Made by a program: the position numbers and the translations under genes. 33,081 nucleotides of DNA from a virus, in IMG/VR virus record IMGVR_UViG_3300020174_000035, positions 1 through 33,081 of that record, one strand, 5' to 3'. This document shows, piece by piece, positions 12,841-20,218 of the stretch; the first letter of the stretch is position 1; each line of letters opens with the position of its first letter. The notes beneath the pieces are model-generated. The model did no database searches, was not told the origin of the DNA, and saw only the letters and a program-made list of their open reading frames with translations.

Positions 12841-15123
12841 TTAAATTTTGCACGATTCACAATCATCTTGAGAGTCAGTGCTAGACAGTGGCGTAGTAGT
12901 TTTATCTTCAACTTCACCTGCACCATCATAAGTGTTATTGTAGTACAACTGCTTTCCACCGTATTTGTAGAAGTTAAGAATATCTTTAATCAGTACACTC
13001 AATGGAATTTTTTCATCTTGATAATGTAATGGATTATAGGATGTATTGACAGAAATACCTTGATCGATAAACTTCTGCAATACAGCCATGATCTTCAAGT
13101 AACCATCAGGCGACTTATGATCCCATAGCAAATCATACTTGTTCTTGAGACGCTGAAACTCAGGAACGACTTGCTTTAATATGCCATCTTTCGATTGTTT
13201 CACAGACACGAGCGAACGCGGCGGTTCAATGCCGTTTGTACTGTTACTGATCTGCGCTGAAGTTTCAGCAGGCATTAGAGCCATCAATGTCGAGTTTCGA
13301 ATGCCGTACTCTAACAGATCAAGCCTAAGTGCTTCCCAGTTCATATTATACACAGGCTTGACTAGTTCGTCAACGTCTTTCTTGTATGTATCGATAGGAA
13401 GAATACCTTTGCTGTACTTTGTTTCTTCTGATTTCAGACAAGCGCCTTTCTCTTTGGCAAGATCAACAGACGCTTTGATCAAGTAGTACGACCATGCTTC
13501 GGTATATTGATGAATCATTTCAAGATTTGGATCTTGATAAGTTGTGCCATTCTTTGCAAGCCAGTATGCAAAATTAATGATGCCTACGCCAAGCGGTCTA
13601 CGATTCATTGTGCTGATCTGTGCCGCAAGTACAGGATAATCTTGATAGTCGAGCAATGCATCAAGACAGCGAACAGCGAGCATACATGGCTTCTCGAAAT
13701 CTTCTACTCTGCGAATCTTACCCCAATTGATTGCCGCGAGTGTGCATAGACTAATCTCGCCTTCTTCATCCGAAATATTATCCAGCGGCTTTGTAGGTAG
13801 ATTAATTTCACAGCATAGATTGCTTTGCTTGATAGGTGCTACTGTAGGATCAAATGAAGAATGATCATTCGCGTTATCAACATTCATCAAATAGATACGA
13901 CCAGTATCTTTACGCTCTTGAACGAATGCACTGAATAACTCAACAGCTTTCACAGTCTTTTTACGAATCGAATAGGCGCGCTCATATTTCTCATAGAGTT
14001 CACGGAACTTGTCATTGTCAGTAAAGAAAGCCTCATATAGATCAGGCACATCGCCAGGTGAGAACAGAGTGATATCACCACCAGAAAGCAGACGCTCATA
14101 CATTACTTTGTTGAACTGTACGCCGTAATCTAGATGGCGAACACGGTTCTCTTCGGTACCCTTATTGTTTTTCAATACGAGTAGATCGTCTACTTCGTAG
14201 TGCCAGATCGGATAGTAGAGAGTCGCCGCGCCACCTCTGACACCGCCCTGTGAACAGGACTTAACAGAACTCTGGAACAGTTTATAAAAAGGGATAACGC
14301 CAGTGTGAGAAGTGTCACCGTTCCTAATAGGAGAACCAACAGCACGGATGCGACCGGCACCGATGCCGATACCAGCTTTTTGAGAAACGTATTTAACAAT
14401 TGCCGAAGATGTTGCATTGATAGAGTCCAGTGAATCGTCCGTCTCGATAAGTACGCAAGACGAAAATTGTCGTTGAGGCGTTCGTACTCCCGCCATGATA
14501 GGTGTTGGTAGACTGATATAGAAAAGACTCAGAGAATCGTAAAGGTCTTTTACGTATTTTATACGTATGCTCTTCTCATACTTGCAGAACAACGTCATCG
14601 CAATACACATGTAAGCAATCTGCGGTGTCTCAAAGATTTCACCAGTAACACGATTCTTTACAAGATATTTGCCACGCATCTGCTCCATTGCCGCATACGT
14701 GAGATTGAAATCGCGGTCATGATTGATATGGCCATCCAGTTCAATAAATTCTTCTTTAGAATAAAATTCTAGAAGATTGCTATCATAGTATCCAGTGCTA
14801 ACATTTCTAGACACAATATTGTGAAGCGATAGTGGATTGAAGTTGTCATAGACTTCTTTGCGCAATGCATAATTGACAAGACGACCAGCGACATATTGAT
14901 AGTTTGGCGATTCTTCTGAAATCAAATCAGACGCCGCTCGAATCAATGTCTCTTGAATGTCTTTAGTCTTAATGTTGTTATACACTTGCAGGTGTGTTTT
15001 AATTTCCAACTCAGAAGCAGAAACACCCGCTAGGTCTTCACACGCAAATTGTGCTACTCTGTGAAACTTGTCCAGATCAAGTTCTTCACGCTTACCGTTT
15101 CTTTTAATTACCTGTATATTCAT
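12841..15123 (-). CDS. nrdA: Class Ia ribonucleotide reductase, alpha subunit
   Basis: A 760-residue large subunit. It has an N-terminal ATP-cone (IQVIKRNGKREELDLDKFHR). FSSCVLIE supplies the first active-site cysteine and NLCCEINLPT the radical cysteine. SQGGVRGGAATLYYPIWHYE is also present, and the C-terminal CESC pair accepts electrons from glutaredoxin. Length is that of E. coli NrdA. The ATP-cone suggests that dATP inhibition may be retained. The gene starts in an ATGA overlap with the small membrane gene at 15120. Confidence 0.97.
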   Translation of the reverse strand: MNIQVIKRNGKREELDLDKFHRVAQFACEDLAGVSASELEIKTHLQVYNNIKTKDIQETLIRAASDLISEESPNYQYVAGRLVNYALRKEVYDNFNPLSLHNIVSRNVSTGYYDSNLLEFYSKEEFIELDGHINHDRDFNLTYAAMEQMRGKYLVKNRVTGEIFETPQIAYMCIAMTLFCKYEKSIRIKYVKDLYDSLSLFYISLPTPIMAGVRTPQRQFSSCVLIETDDSLDSINATSSAIVKYVSQKAGIGIGAGRIRAVGSPIRNGDTSHTGVIPFYKLFQSSVKSCSQGGVRGGAATLYYPIWHYEVDDLLVLKNNKGTEENRVRHLDYGVQFNKVMYERLLSGGDITLFSPGDVPDLYEAFFTDNDKFRELYEKYERAYSIRKKTVKAVELFSAFVQERKDTGRIYLMNVDNANDHSSFDPTVAPIKQSNLCCEINLPTKPLDNISDEEGEISLCTLAAINWGKIRRVEDFEKPCMLAVRCLDALLDYQDYPVLAAQISTMNRRPLGVGIINFAYWLAKNGTTYQDPNLEMIHQYTEAWSYYLIKASVDLAKEKGACLKSEETKYSKGILPIDTYKKDVDELVKPVYNMNWEALRLDLLEYGIRNSTLMALMPAETSAQISNSTNGIEPPRSLVSVKQSKDGILKQVVPEFQRLKNKYDLLWDHKSPDGYLKIMAVLQKFIDQGISVNTSYNPLHYQDEKIPLSVLIKDILNFYKYGGKQLYYNNTYDGAGEVEDKTTTPLSSTDSQDDCESCKI

Positions 15124-15335
15124 AGTTCTTCATCTTCTTCCGTATCTATTTTTAAATCAACCTTGAACTGCATTCCATATAATTCGTGGAGTTTTACTAA
15201 TATCGCGCTGATACCACTTTCAGCGCCGTCGGCAAAGCCATCGTTTGCGCCTCTAGCATAACCTATTGATGATCCTATTGCATATGATATGACTATTACA
15301 GCAAGACTGATAAACGTATGTTCGAGTGAATCCAT
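15120..15335 (-). CDS. Small membrane protein with acidic tail
   Basis: A 71-residue protein. One N-terminal hydrophobic segment (FISLAVIVISYAIGSSIGYA) is followed by a Gly/Ala-rich turn and an acidic tail ending TEEDEEL. No family is recognised. GAGGTG precedes the ATG. The stop overlaps the nrdA start. Confidence 0.72.
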   Translation of the reverse strand: MDSLEHTFISLAVIVISYAIGSSIGYARGANDGFADGAESGISAILVKLHELYGMQFKVDLKIDTEEDEEL

Positions 15336-15539
15336 TTACACCTCATCTTTGAAAGCTCCATATTTCAAGACGAAGTTTTCAGCTAAGTCTTCAGCATAAC
15401 ACAAAGCGTGGTCTGTAATCAACTCTGTTTTCCAAAGTTTATCATTAATGTACATAGCGACTGCCCAGTGATACTCATCTCGGTATACGATTGCTTTTCT
15501 TTTATTTTCTTTAGAAAAAAATTCTGTTACTAGTTTCAT
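15336..15539 (-). CDS. Hypothetical small protein (67 aa)
   Basis: I place the start at the ATG at 15539, since the upstream in-frame codon is TTG and AAGGAG is about 10 bases before this ATG. The protein is soluble and mixed alpha/beta (YHWAVAMYINDKLWKTELIT, then a helical C-terminus). It resembles small phage orphan proteins but fits no family I know. Confidence 0.7.
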   Translation of the reverse strand: MKLVTEFFSKENKRKAIVYRDEYHWAVAMYINDKLWKTELITDHALCYAEDLAENFVLKYGAFKDEV

Positions 15540-15541
15540 AA

Positions 15542-16201
15542 TCAATCAACTCCTTTTTCTTCACGGGTGAAGTTGTAGTAGCACCATTGAACAAGGACTA
15601 ATCTTCTGCCTGTTCTTAGTTGAGTTACACCATGTTGCGCTCTATTGCCATATGATATAGTTTCATTAACATTCAGTTTAGCAACTGACGGCATCATTGT
15701 CAACTTTACAGCCTTGTCAGTCTTAGACATTTTTGACCATTCAGCTTGACTTACCACCATGTTTTCGCGTGTTTCTTTTTTAGGAATCCATGCTCCGCCA
15801 TAAGTAATTACTTCGCCGCCGACTGTTCCATCTTCAATGTCGAGTAACGTAACTAAAGTCAACTCTGAAAGATTATCTTCATGTACTTTGGCGAAAGAAC
15901 CTTCTGTGTACTCTAGTATGTAGTGTGTCATATCTTTAAGACCATATTTTTCTTTGAAGTCTTTAAAATATTTTTCACACTTATCATCGCTGTGTGTATG
16001 ATATCTCCTAGTTTGAAATAAGTTATACATGCGATAATCATCACGAAATTTCATGTTCTTATAATTTTCTCTCAGATAATCCAGAAACTCTAGATCATGA
16101 ACTATTCCATGTCTATTGTATCCGTCTTTCTGTAGAAAACACTTATCAAGAAAGTCTTGATTAAAAGGAGTTGGAAATTTCTTTATGGGTATGTCGATCA
16201 T
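15542..16201 (-). CDS. Prolyl-4-hydroxylase-like 2OG/Fe(II) oxygenase
   Basis: With the ATG at 16201, in an ATGA overlap with the primase stop, the protein has 219 residues. VHEDN carries the HxD iron motif. GGEVITYGGAW is the strand pair typical of P4H-like enzymes. QHGVTQLRTGRRLVLVQW brings the distal His and the Arg for 2-oxoglutarate. Members are common in T4-like marine phages, and substrates are unverified. It is cotranscribed with primase and nrdA. Confidence 0.85.
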   Translation of the reverse strand: MIDIPIKKFPTPFNQDFLDKCFLQKDGYNRHGIVHDLEFLDYLRENYKNMKFRDDYRMYNLFQTRRYHTHSDDKCEKYFKDFKEKYGLKDMTHYILEYTEGSFAKVHEDNLSELTLVTLLDIEDGTVGGEVITYGGAWIPKKETRENMVVSQAEWSKMSKTDKAVKLTMMPSVAKLNVNETISYGNRAQHGVTQLRTGRRLVLVQWCYYNFTREEKGVD

Positions 16202-17205
16202 GCTCTCTTCCAAACAGTATAGCAGAGTTTTGCTTCTAGACCAGAAGAGATATTATCGAATAAGAGCTTGTTAACATCAGTCACTTCTTTTCTTTGTATC
16301 ATCAAATTCAAGTCTTTTGATTTTATGTTCTCTGGCCAAATGCACACTTTGTGGTTCATATCACACACTTTCTGTATTTTAGCACAGGTTTCTTTTGAGC
16401 GTGGTTCATTGTCATATACAAAAACAGAATTTTCATTCACATAATTCCAGTCGATTGAACCACCAGCCATAGCGAGCGAGTTCTCAGCAAACATCGCATC
16501 GATTGGCCCTTCAAATATATAGTGTATTTTATTTCGATCACATGCGTCCAGATTAAAAATCTTCGGCTTACTAGTATCTAGCATGATTGTGATATAGCGA
16601 ATCGAGTTATCAGAGAATGCTCTGCCTTGAAAGCCAAACAAATTCTTCTCTTCATCGAGAAATGGTATGATCAATCTTGGTTCATCATTTGCTTCACTCT
16701 CGAACTTATTAGGTAACACTGAGTTGACAAACTTCTTGAACTTAGGCGCATAGAATAGTTTAGAATGATATGCATTTGGTATGAGTCGTTCTGACACATA
16801 CTTTTTAGCAGGATGATCCCAATTCAGTTGTGAGATTTTCTTGAGTGAGTTAAGAGCAGTTGCCTTAATAAAAGTTGGCTTCTTCATTTTGTCTGCGAAT
16901 ACTTCAACGTCAGTCTTGACGCGAGTACCACCTTTCAATGCCATCTTTTCCATGACATATTCTTTGAATAAAGTTTTGTCAACAGACTCTAGAAATTTGT
17001 CTATGCCTAGTGTAATATTACAGTTATGACAATGATAGAGATAGCCACCGTGATCTTTCTCGAAGAAGAATCCACGTGCTTTGCTTTTGTTCTTTTGAGA
17101 GTCACCACAGAAAGGGCAACGGAAGTTATAGAGTTTCTGATTTACTGTCTTGAATTTCTCAAGACGAGACGAAATCATGCCAATGTATTTCTTATCAAGC
17201 CACAT
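16198..17205 (-). CDS. DNA primase, T4 gp61-like
   Basis: A 335-residue protein when started at MWLDKKYIGM (17205), where AGGT is correctly spaced; the ATG six bases upstream is too close to it. A zinc ribbon RCPFCGD-x(20+)-CHNC lies near residues 29-62. A TOPRIM core follows with EGPIDAMFAEN (about 232-242) and VFVYDNEPR (about 261-269). It makes RNA primers with the phage helicase, which is not in this window. A perfect consensus sigma70 promoter lies directly upstream. Confidence 0.93.
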   Translation of the reverse strand: MWLDKKYIGMISSRLEKFKTVNQKLYNFRCPFCGDSQKNKSKARGFFFEKDHGGYLYHCHNCNITLGIDKFLESVDKTLFKEYVMEKMALKGGTRVKTDVEVFADKMKKPTFIKATALNSLKKISQLNWDHPAKKYVSERLIPNAYHSKLFYAPKFKKFVNSVLPNKFESEANDEPRLIIPFLDEEKNLFGFQGRAFSDNSIRYITIMLDTSKPKIFNLDACDRNKIHYIFEGPIDAMFAENSLAMAGGSIDWNYVNENSVFVYDNEPRSKETCAKIQKVCDMNHKVCIWPENIKSKDLNLMIQRKEVTDVNKLLFDNISSGLEAKLCYTVWKRA

Positions 17206-17239
17206 AAACATTACCTAAGAATTGATTGATTACACTGAG

Positions 17240-17268
17240 ATTATACCAAATCTCCTATGGCTTGTCAA
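17240..17268 (-). promoter_or_regulatory. Consensus sigma70 promoter for the primase operon
   Basis: Minus-strand -35 TTGACA (17268-17263), 17-bp spacer, -10 TATAAT (17245-17240), an exact consensus match. It likely drives primase, the oxygenase, the two small genes and nrdA, separating them from the lysis genes upstream. Confidence 0.9.
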
Positions 17269-17586
17269 TCAATTTTGGAAGAAATGTGAGGCTAATGCGG
17301 CACCCGCAACTGATACTGCAATCCAGTACAGTTTTGTAAAGATTGCTAGTGATTTTTCTGAAGAAATAAGCCTCTGCTCGATGTCATCCAGCTTAATAGA
17401 GTGCGCATTCATACGCTCATATTGCGCAAAATTATTTTTTTCGATGGCAATTAGTTTCTCTTCAGCACGAGCGAGTGAAATCATCGCGTCACTTAGCTGA
17501 TCTATCTTCTTCTCTATTCTATCGAGACGCTTATCGTCCATTGCTCTTCTGAATGACGATTCGACTGGTGAATTATTGGCTGACAT
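17269..17586 (-). CDS. Coiled-coil protein with C-terminal membrane helix (possible holin)
   Basis: A 105-residue protein. Residues about 15-85 form a heptad-rich coiled coil (RLDRIEKKIDQLSDAMISLA). A single C-terminal hydrophobic helix follows (LYWIAVSVAGAALASHF). The layout resembles XhlA-type lysis proteins and some one-helix holins. It overlaps the o-spanin gene by 14 bases. Adjacency to the spanins supports a lysis role but does not prove it. Confidence 0.72.
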   Translation of the reverse strand: MSANNSPVESSFRRAMDDKRLDRIEKKIDQLSDAMISLARAEEKLIAIEKNNFAQYERMNAHSIKLDDIEQRLISSEKSLAIFTKLYWIAVSVAGAALASHFFQN

Positions 17587-18025
17587 TTTTTCCTATTCCT
17601 AGTGTATTTTTGAATGAAGTTATTGGTCCTTCCTGGACTACTTCCGAGGTTGTCTCTGGAAGTTCCTCTTTATTTCTAATACTATCTTCATAATACACTA
17701 TTAAGGCTTTTTGCTGATCAATATATCTCTTCAATTCACTGACATTCAGCGACAGATTTTCATAGTCTGGTACACTTATTGCAAAAAATACCACTTCACC
17801 ATGTACATCTTCATATTTGATTAAAAATTCTTCAAGATTTTCTTTTGTTACAGCATAAAGTTTTACATCATACAGATTGACGCCTTTCGGTCTGCTCTGT
17901 ATTGGTATCTCTTTCTCTACGTATTGTGTCTTTACAACAACAGTTTCAAGACTCGAACACGCAGATAAAACACTACTGAGAAGTATCAGATTCCAAATCT
18001 TCAAATATTTTTTTAGTTGCATCAT
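17573..18025 (-). CDS. Outer-membrane lipoprotein, o-spanin (Rz1-like)
   Basis: A 150-residue protein. The N-terminal signal with lipobox LSAC gives lipidation at about Cys23. The mature part begins with a basic strand (VVVKTQYVEKEIPIQSRPKG). It then carries VNLYDVKLYAVTKENLEEFL, a pattern I recognise from T4-like phage lipoproteins. It would pair across the periplasm with the i-spanin encoded just upstream. Its first codons overlap that gene by 53 bases, the hallmark of embedded Rz/Rz1 arrangements. It implies a Gram-negative host. Confidence 0.8.
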   Translation of the reverse strand: MMQLKKYLKIWNLILLSSVLSACSSLETVVVKTQYVEKEIPIQSRPKGVNLYDVKLYAVTKENLEEFLIKYEDVHGEVVFFAISVPDYENLSLNVSELKRYIDQQKALIVYYEDSIRNKEELPETTSEVVQEGPITSFKNTLGIGKNVSQ

Positions 18026-18350
18026 TAACTCTTCTTTCTATTAGTCCTGGCTTCTCTAGTGTGAGTCTCGTTAAGTCGTGTCTTCTTAACTTATCTTGCA
18101 ATTCACTTCTATATGTCTCAGATTTATTTAGCTCTGCTTGTAACGCTGTCAAATTTCTTCTTATCTCAGAATAATTTTGTTGTACTTGATCCAGCGTATC
18201 AGTACATTCTTGTGCCGCTAATTCTAACGCTAAATTCTTTTTCGTAAGTGTTGCAATTCTGCTCTGTGTATCTGTATAATAATAGTACGCACCACCAACA
18301 ATACCACTTAACAATAACAGAATGAAACCTAATACATATAATCTAGCCAC
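17973..18350 (-). CDS. Inner-membrane i-spanin (Rz-like)
   Basis: A 125-residue protein. One N-terminal membrane helix (LYVLGFILLLLSGIVGGAYY) is followed by a long periplasmic coiled coil. A conserved tail reads RHDLTRLTLEKPGLIERRVN. Translation starts at GTG (18350) with an AGG site; no ATG lies in frame nearby. The stop falls 53 bases inside the o-spanin gene. Together they would fuse inner and outer membranes during lysis. Confidence 0.8.
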   Translation of the reverse strand: MARLYVLGFILLLLSGIVGGAYYYYTDTQSRIATLTKKNLALELAAQECTDTLDQVQQNYSEIRRNLTALQAELNKSETYRSELQDKLRRHDLTRLTLEKPGLIERRVNDATKKIFEDLESDTSQ

Positions 18351-18849
18351 GTACCTGCCTTTTCCTCACACCATTCACTTCGATGTAGTGTCTAGTCAGC
18401 GGCTTTGTCTTTCTCTTCTTTTTAATTCCTGGCTCACCGTCATCGCCTACACCAATGCCAGCGACTGAGCCACTGCCTGCTATATTTGTTGGTACTTCTT
18501 CCATGAGCATATCAACATGATTCATATAATCATGCAGACATTCTTCCAGATAATCTAAATCATCTGGATCTAAATTCTCTTCTCTCAACAGAAGCAGTGC
18601 CGCGGCAAACGATGCAATTCTTGTTTTACCGCCAGGAATCTTGCCTAGCAGTTTTTTAAGATTCGCGAGAAGTCTATCGTAATAGCCCCATGATCTGTCT
18701 TGTTCTGTTGTTCTTTCATCTTTAGGCAAAATTACTTTACCATCAGCATCAATTACACCTAGCTTATAAGCGTCCCAGTTTTTAAATGGTGACACCAGCC
18801 TCTTTAGAAACTGGTAGATGTTGAATATGTCAATAACGCCTTTAGCCAT
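18343..18849 (-). CDS. Conserved T4-like hypothetical protein
   Basis: A 168-residue protein. FLKRLVSPFKNWDAYKLGVI near the start is a pattern I recognise from conserved late-region genes of marine T4-like phages. A helical centre (KKLLGKIPGGKTRIASFAAA) precedes a Gly/acidic linker and a basic tail that ends HYIEVNGVRKRQVRG. The ATG overlaps the upstream stop (TAATG). A virion or assembly role is plausible by position only. Confidence 0.75.
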   Translation of the reverse strand: MAKGVIDIFNIYQFLKRLVSPFKNWDAYKLGVIDADGKVILPKDERTTEQDRSWGYYDRLLANLKKLLGKIPGGKTRIASFAAALLLLREENLDPDDLDYLEECLHDYMNHVDMLMEEVPTNIAGSGSVAGIGVGDDGEPGIKKKRKTKPLTRHYIEVNGVRKRQVRG

Positions 18850-19238
18850 TATAGTTCCCTTAGTCTGTTTGCAATGAACAAATCGACTGATATCTCTGAG
18901 CTTATTATGTCGCCGTGTGCATCTAAAGCGTCAATCTTGTCTGGCATTTTACCTAAAAATATTAAGAACGTTTTTAAGTGTGGCCAGTGACATTCGTTCA
19001 CTCTAAAGAAAAGCATTCTTGTTAATGCTTTCGTTTCAAATACATTATACAGTGTCAATATATGATTCAATATCAATCTTTCTTTTAAGTCTTTGTTCTC
19101 AGTATAACGCGAGAACAATCTTTTTATATACTTAAATCGATTCAAATCTTCATTGAATTCATCGATATCATACTTCACATTATTAGTATAGTTAGCGGCG
19201 GCATATAACAAAAAATTATTCTCATTCAGTATTTTCAT
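18849..19238 (-). CDS. Conserved T4-like small protein, helical
   Basis: A 129-residue protein. MKILNENNFLLYAAANY and FKYIKRLFSRY are patterns I recognise from conserved small proteins in marine T4-like phages. RLILNHILTLYNVF followed by TRMLFFRV belongs to the same pattern. Function is unknown. AGGTAG precedes the ATG. The gene lies just after a hairpin terminator candidate, so it probably starts a new transcript or is reached by read-through. Confidence 0.78.
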   Translation of the reverse strand: MKILNENNFLLYAAANYTNNVKYDIDEFNEDLNRFKYIKRLFSRYTENKDLKERLILNHILTLYNVFETKALTRMLFFRVNECHWPHLKTFLIFLGKMPDKIDALDAHGDIISSEISVDLFIANRLREL

Positions 19239-19251
19239 TATCTACCTAAAG

Positions 19252-19300
19252 AGTAAACCCCACGTGGTGCGCATACTTTGTAAGTAGAGGCGTGTGGGGT
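19252..19300 (-). terminator. Hairpin after the Ig-domain gene (probable terminator)
   Basis: ACCCCAC and GTGGGGT (19300-19294 and 19263-19257) form a 7-bp outer stem. An inner TACTT/AAGTA stem lies inside the 30-base interior. The minus strand then continues TTTACTCTTT. It lies between the virion protein gene and the 18849-19238 gene. The weak T tract makes it less certain than the one at 474-501. Confidence 0.5.
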
Positions 19301-19308
19301 ATTATTGA

Positions 19309-19896
19309 TTAAGCAACAGTCAATTCAGCGGCTGAAGATGTTACACTATCTGCGCCCGTTGCAGTCATCACTACTCGGAACTGATTCGCAGTTACGTATT
19401 CAGCGTCAGTAGATATTACTGTCAACGTAGCACTAGTGCCGTCTGCATCAACTGTACTTGCCCAGGTGCTACCACTATCAGTAGAAACTTGCCACTGATA
19501 GCTGATTGTTCCGCCTGTTGGAACTGTAGCTGCCGTCACTGTGAATACTGCGTCTGCGGGAGATGTTACTGAAACTGCCGCTGGCTGTGAAGACACTACA
19601 ATATTCAGATCAGGGAATGCTACGTCTTCAGCGTCAGTTGAAATGCCGCCTTGACTTGACATTGCCACCAATGTTTCGTGTGTCACTCGACCAGCGCGAC
19701 CGCCAGAACCAGTTACTTTGCGTACCCAACCAGGAGCAACAGAACCTTTTCCATCGCTTCTAGCCGCCCGTGATTCATTTTCATCAACACCAAAGACAAC
19801 AGTACCGAAGTCTTGTGAACCAGTGTTACCGTTAGCGGCAGTCGTGGTATATTTAGGTGCTGACCCCGAAGCGTCTGTTAAACCCCATAGTGCCAT
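19309..19896 (-). CDS. Virion protein with C-terminal Ig-like domain
   Basis: A 195-residue protein. The start MALWGLTDASGSAPKYTT resembles the N-terminus of a family of T4-like virion proteins. The C-terminal half (about 105-195) is an Ig-like domain with ISYQWQVSTDSGSTW and a terminal VTSSAAELTV strand. Such domains decorate phage capsids and tails and bind surface sugars. A TATAAATA late promoter inside the upstream gene would drive it. The final strand runs to the C-terminus, so the domain appears complete. Confidence 0.82.
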   Translation of the reverse strand: MALWGLTDASGSAPKYTTTAANGNTGSQDFGTVVFGVDENESRAARSDGKGSVAPGWVRKVTGSGGRAGRVTHETLVAMSSQGGISTDAEDVAFPDLNIVVSSQPAAVSVTSPADAVFTVTAATVPTGGTISYQWQVSTDSGSTWASTVDADGTSATLTVISTDAEYVTANQFRVVMTATGADSVTSSAAELTVA

Positions 19897-19897
19897 T

Positions 19898-20209
19898 TTA
19901 GTTATCCTCTTCTATGATTAACATGTCTAGTAAATATTTTGATTTTTTACTAATCTCTTTTGGTTTACCATTAACCACGAGATAAGTTTTTTTAGAATCA
20001 AATTCTCTTGTATTTATATCATTACTGATCTTTGGTTTTTCAACAGGCGCTGGTGTTTCCACTTCTTGTCTGACCTGTTTCTTTAAATCAGCAAAAGATT
20101 TTTTCTTACTGATCTTAGGTCCGTCTTCACTCTTTTCAGAACCAGCAGTCACAGGCGGCAAGTTTGCTACCTGTTTAGCCTTTTTCTTTAAATCAGCAAA
20201 CGATGACAT
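19898..20209 (-). CDS. Small basic protein with duplicated SFADLKK motif
   Basis: A 103-residue, lysine-rich protein. SFADLKKKAKQ (residue 3 on) and SFADLKKQVRQE (about residue 38) are near-identical copies separated by a Ser/Pro linker. The C-terminal part (YLVVNGKPKEISKKSKYLLD) looks folded. AGGA precedes the ATG. It sits between two virion-type genes, so it may be an internal head protein. A late promoter lies in its coding sequence. Confidence 0.75.
   Translation of the reverse strand: MSSFADLKKKAKQVANLPPVTAGSEKSEDGPKISKKKSFADLKKQVRQEVETPAPVEKPKISNDINTREFDSKKTYLVVNGKPKEISKKSKYLLDMLIIEEDN
20011..20018 (-). promoter_or_regulatory. Late promoter TATAAATA inside the 19898-20209 gene
   Basis: Minus-strand GATATAAATACAAG, identical over 14 bases to the site at 6346-6353. 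It lies 115 bases before the start of the Ig-domain virion gene. Confidence 0.6.
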
Positions 20210-20218
20210 TCTAGTTTC

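Noticed and set aside
14555-14575. ACGTATTTTATACGT near-palindrome
   Set aside because: It falls inside conserved nrdA coding sequence and has no promoter elements near it.
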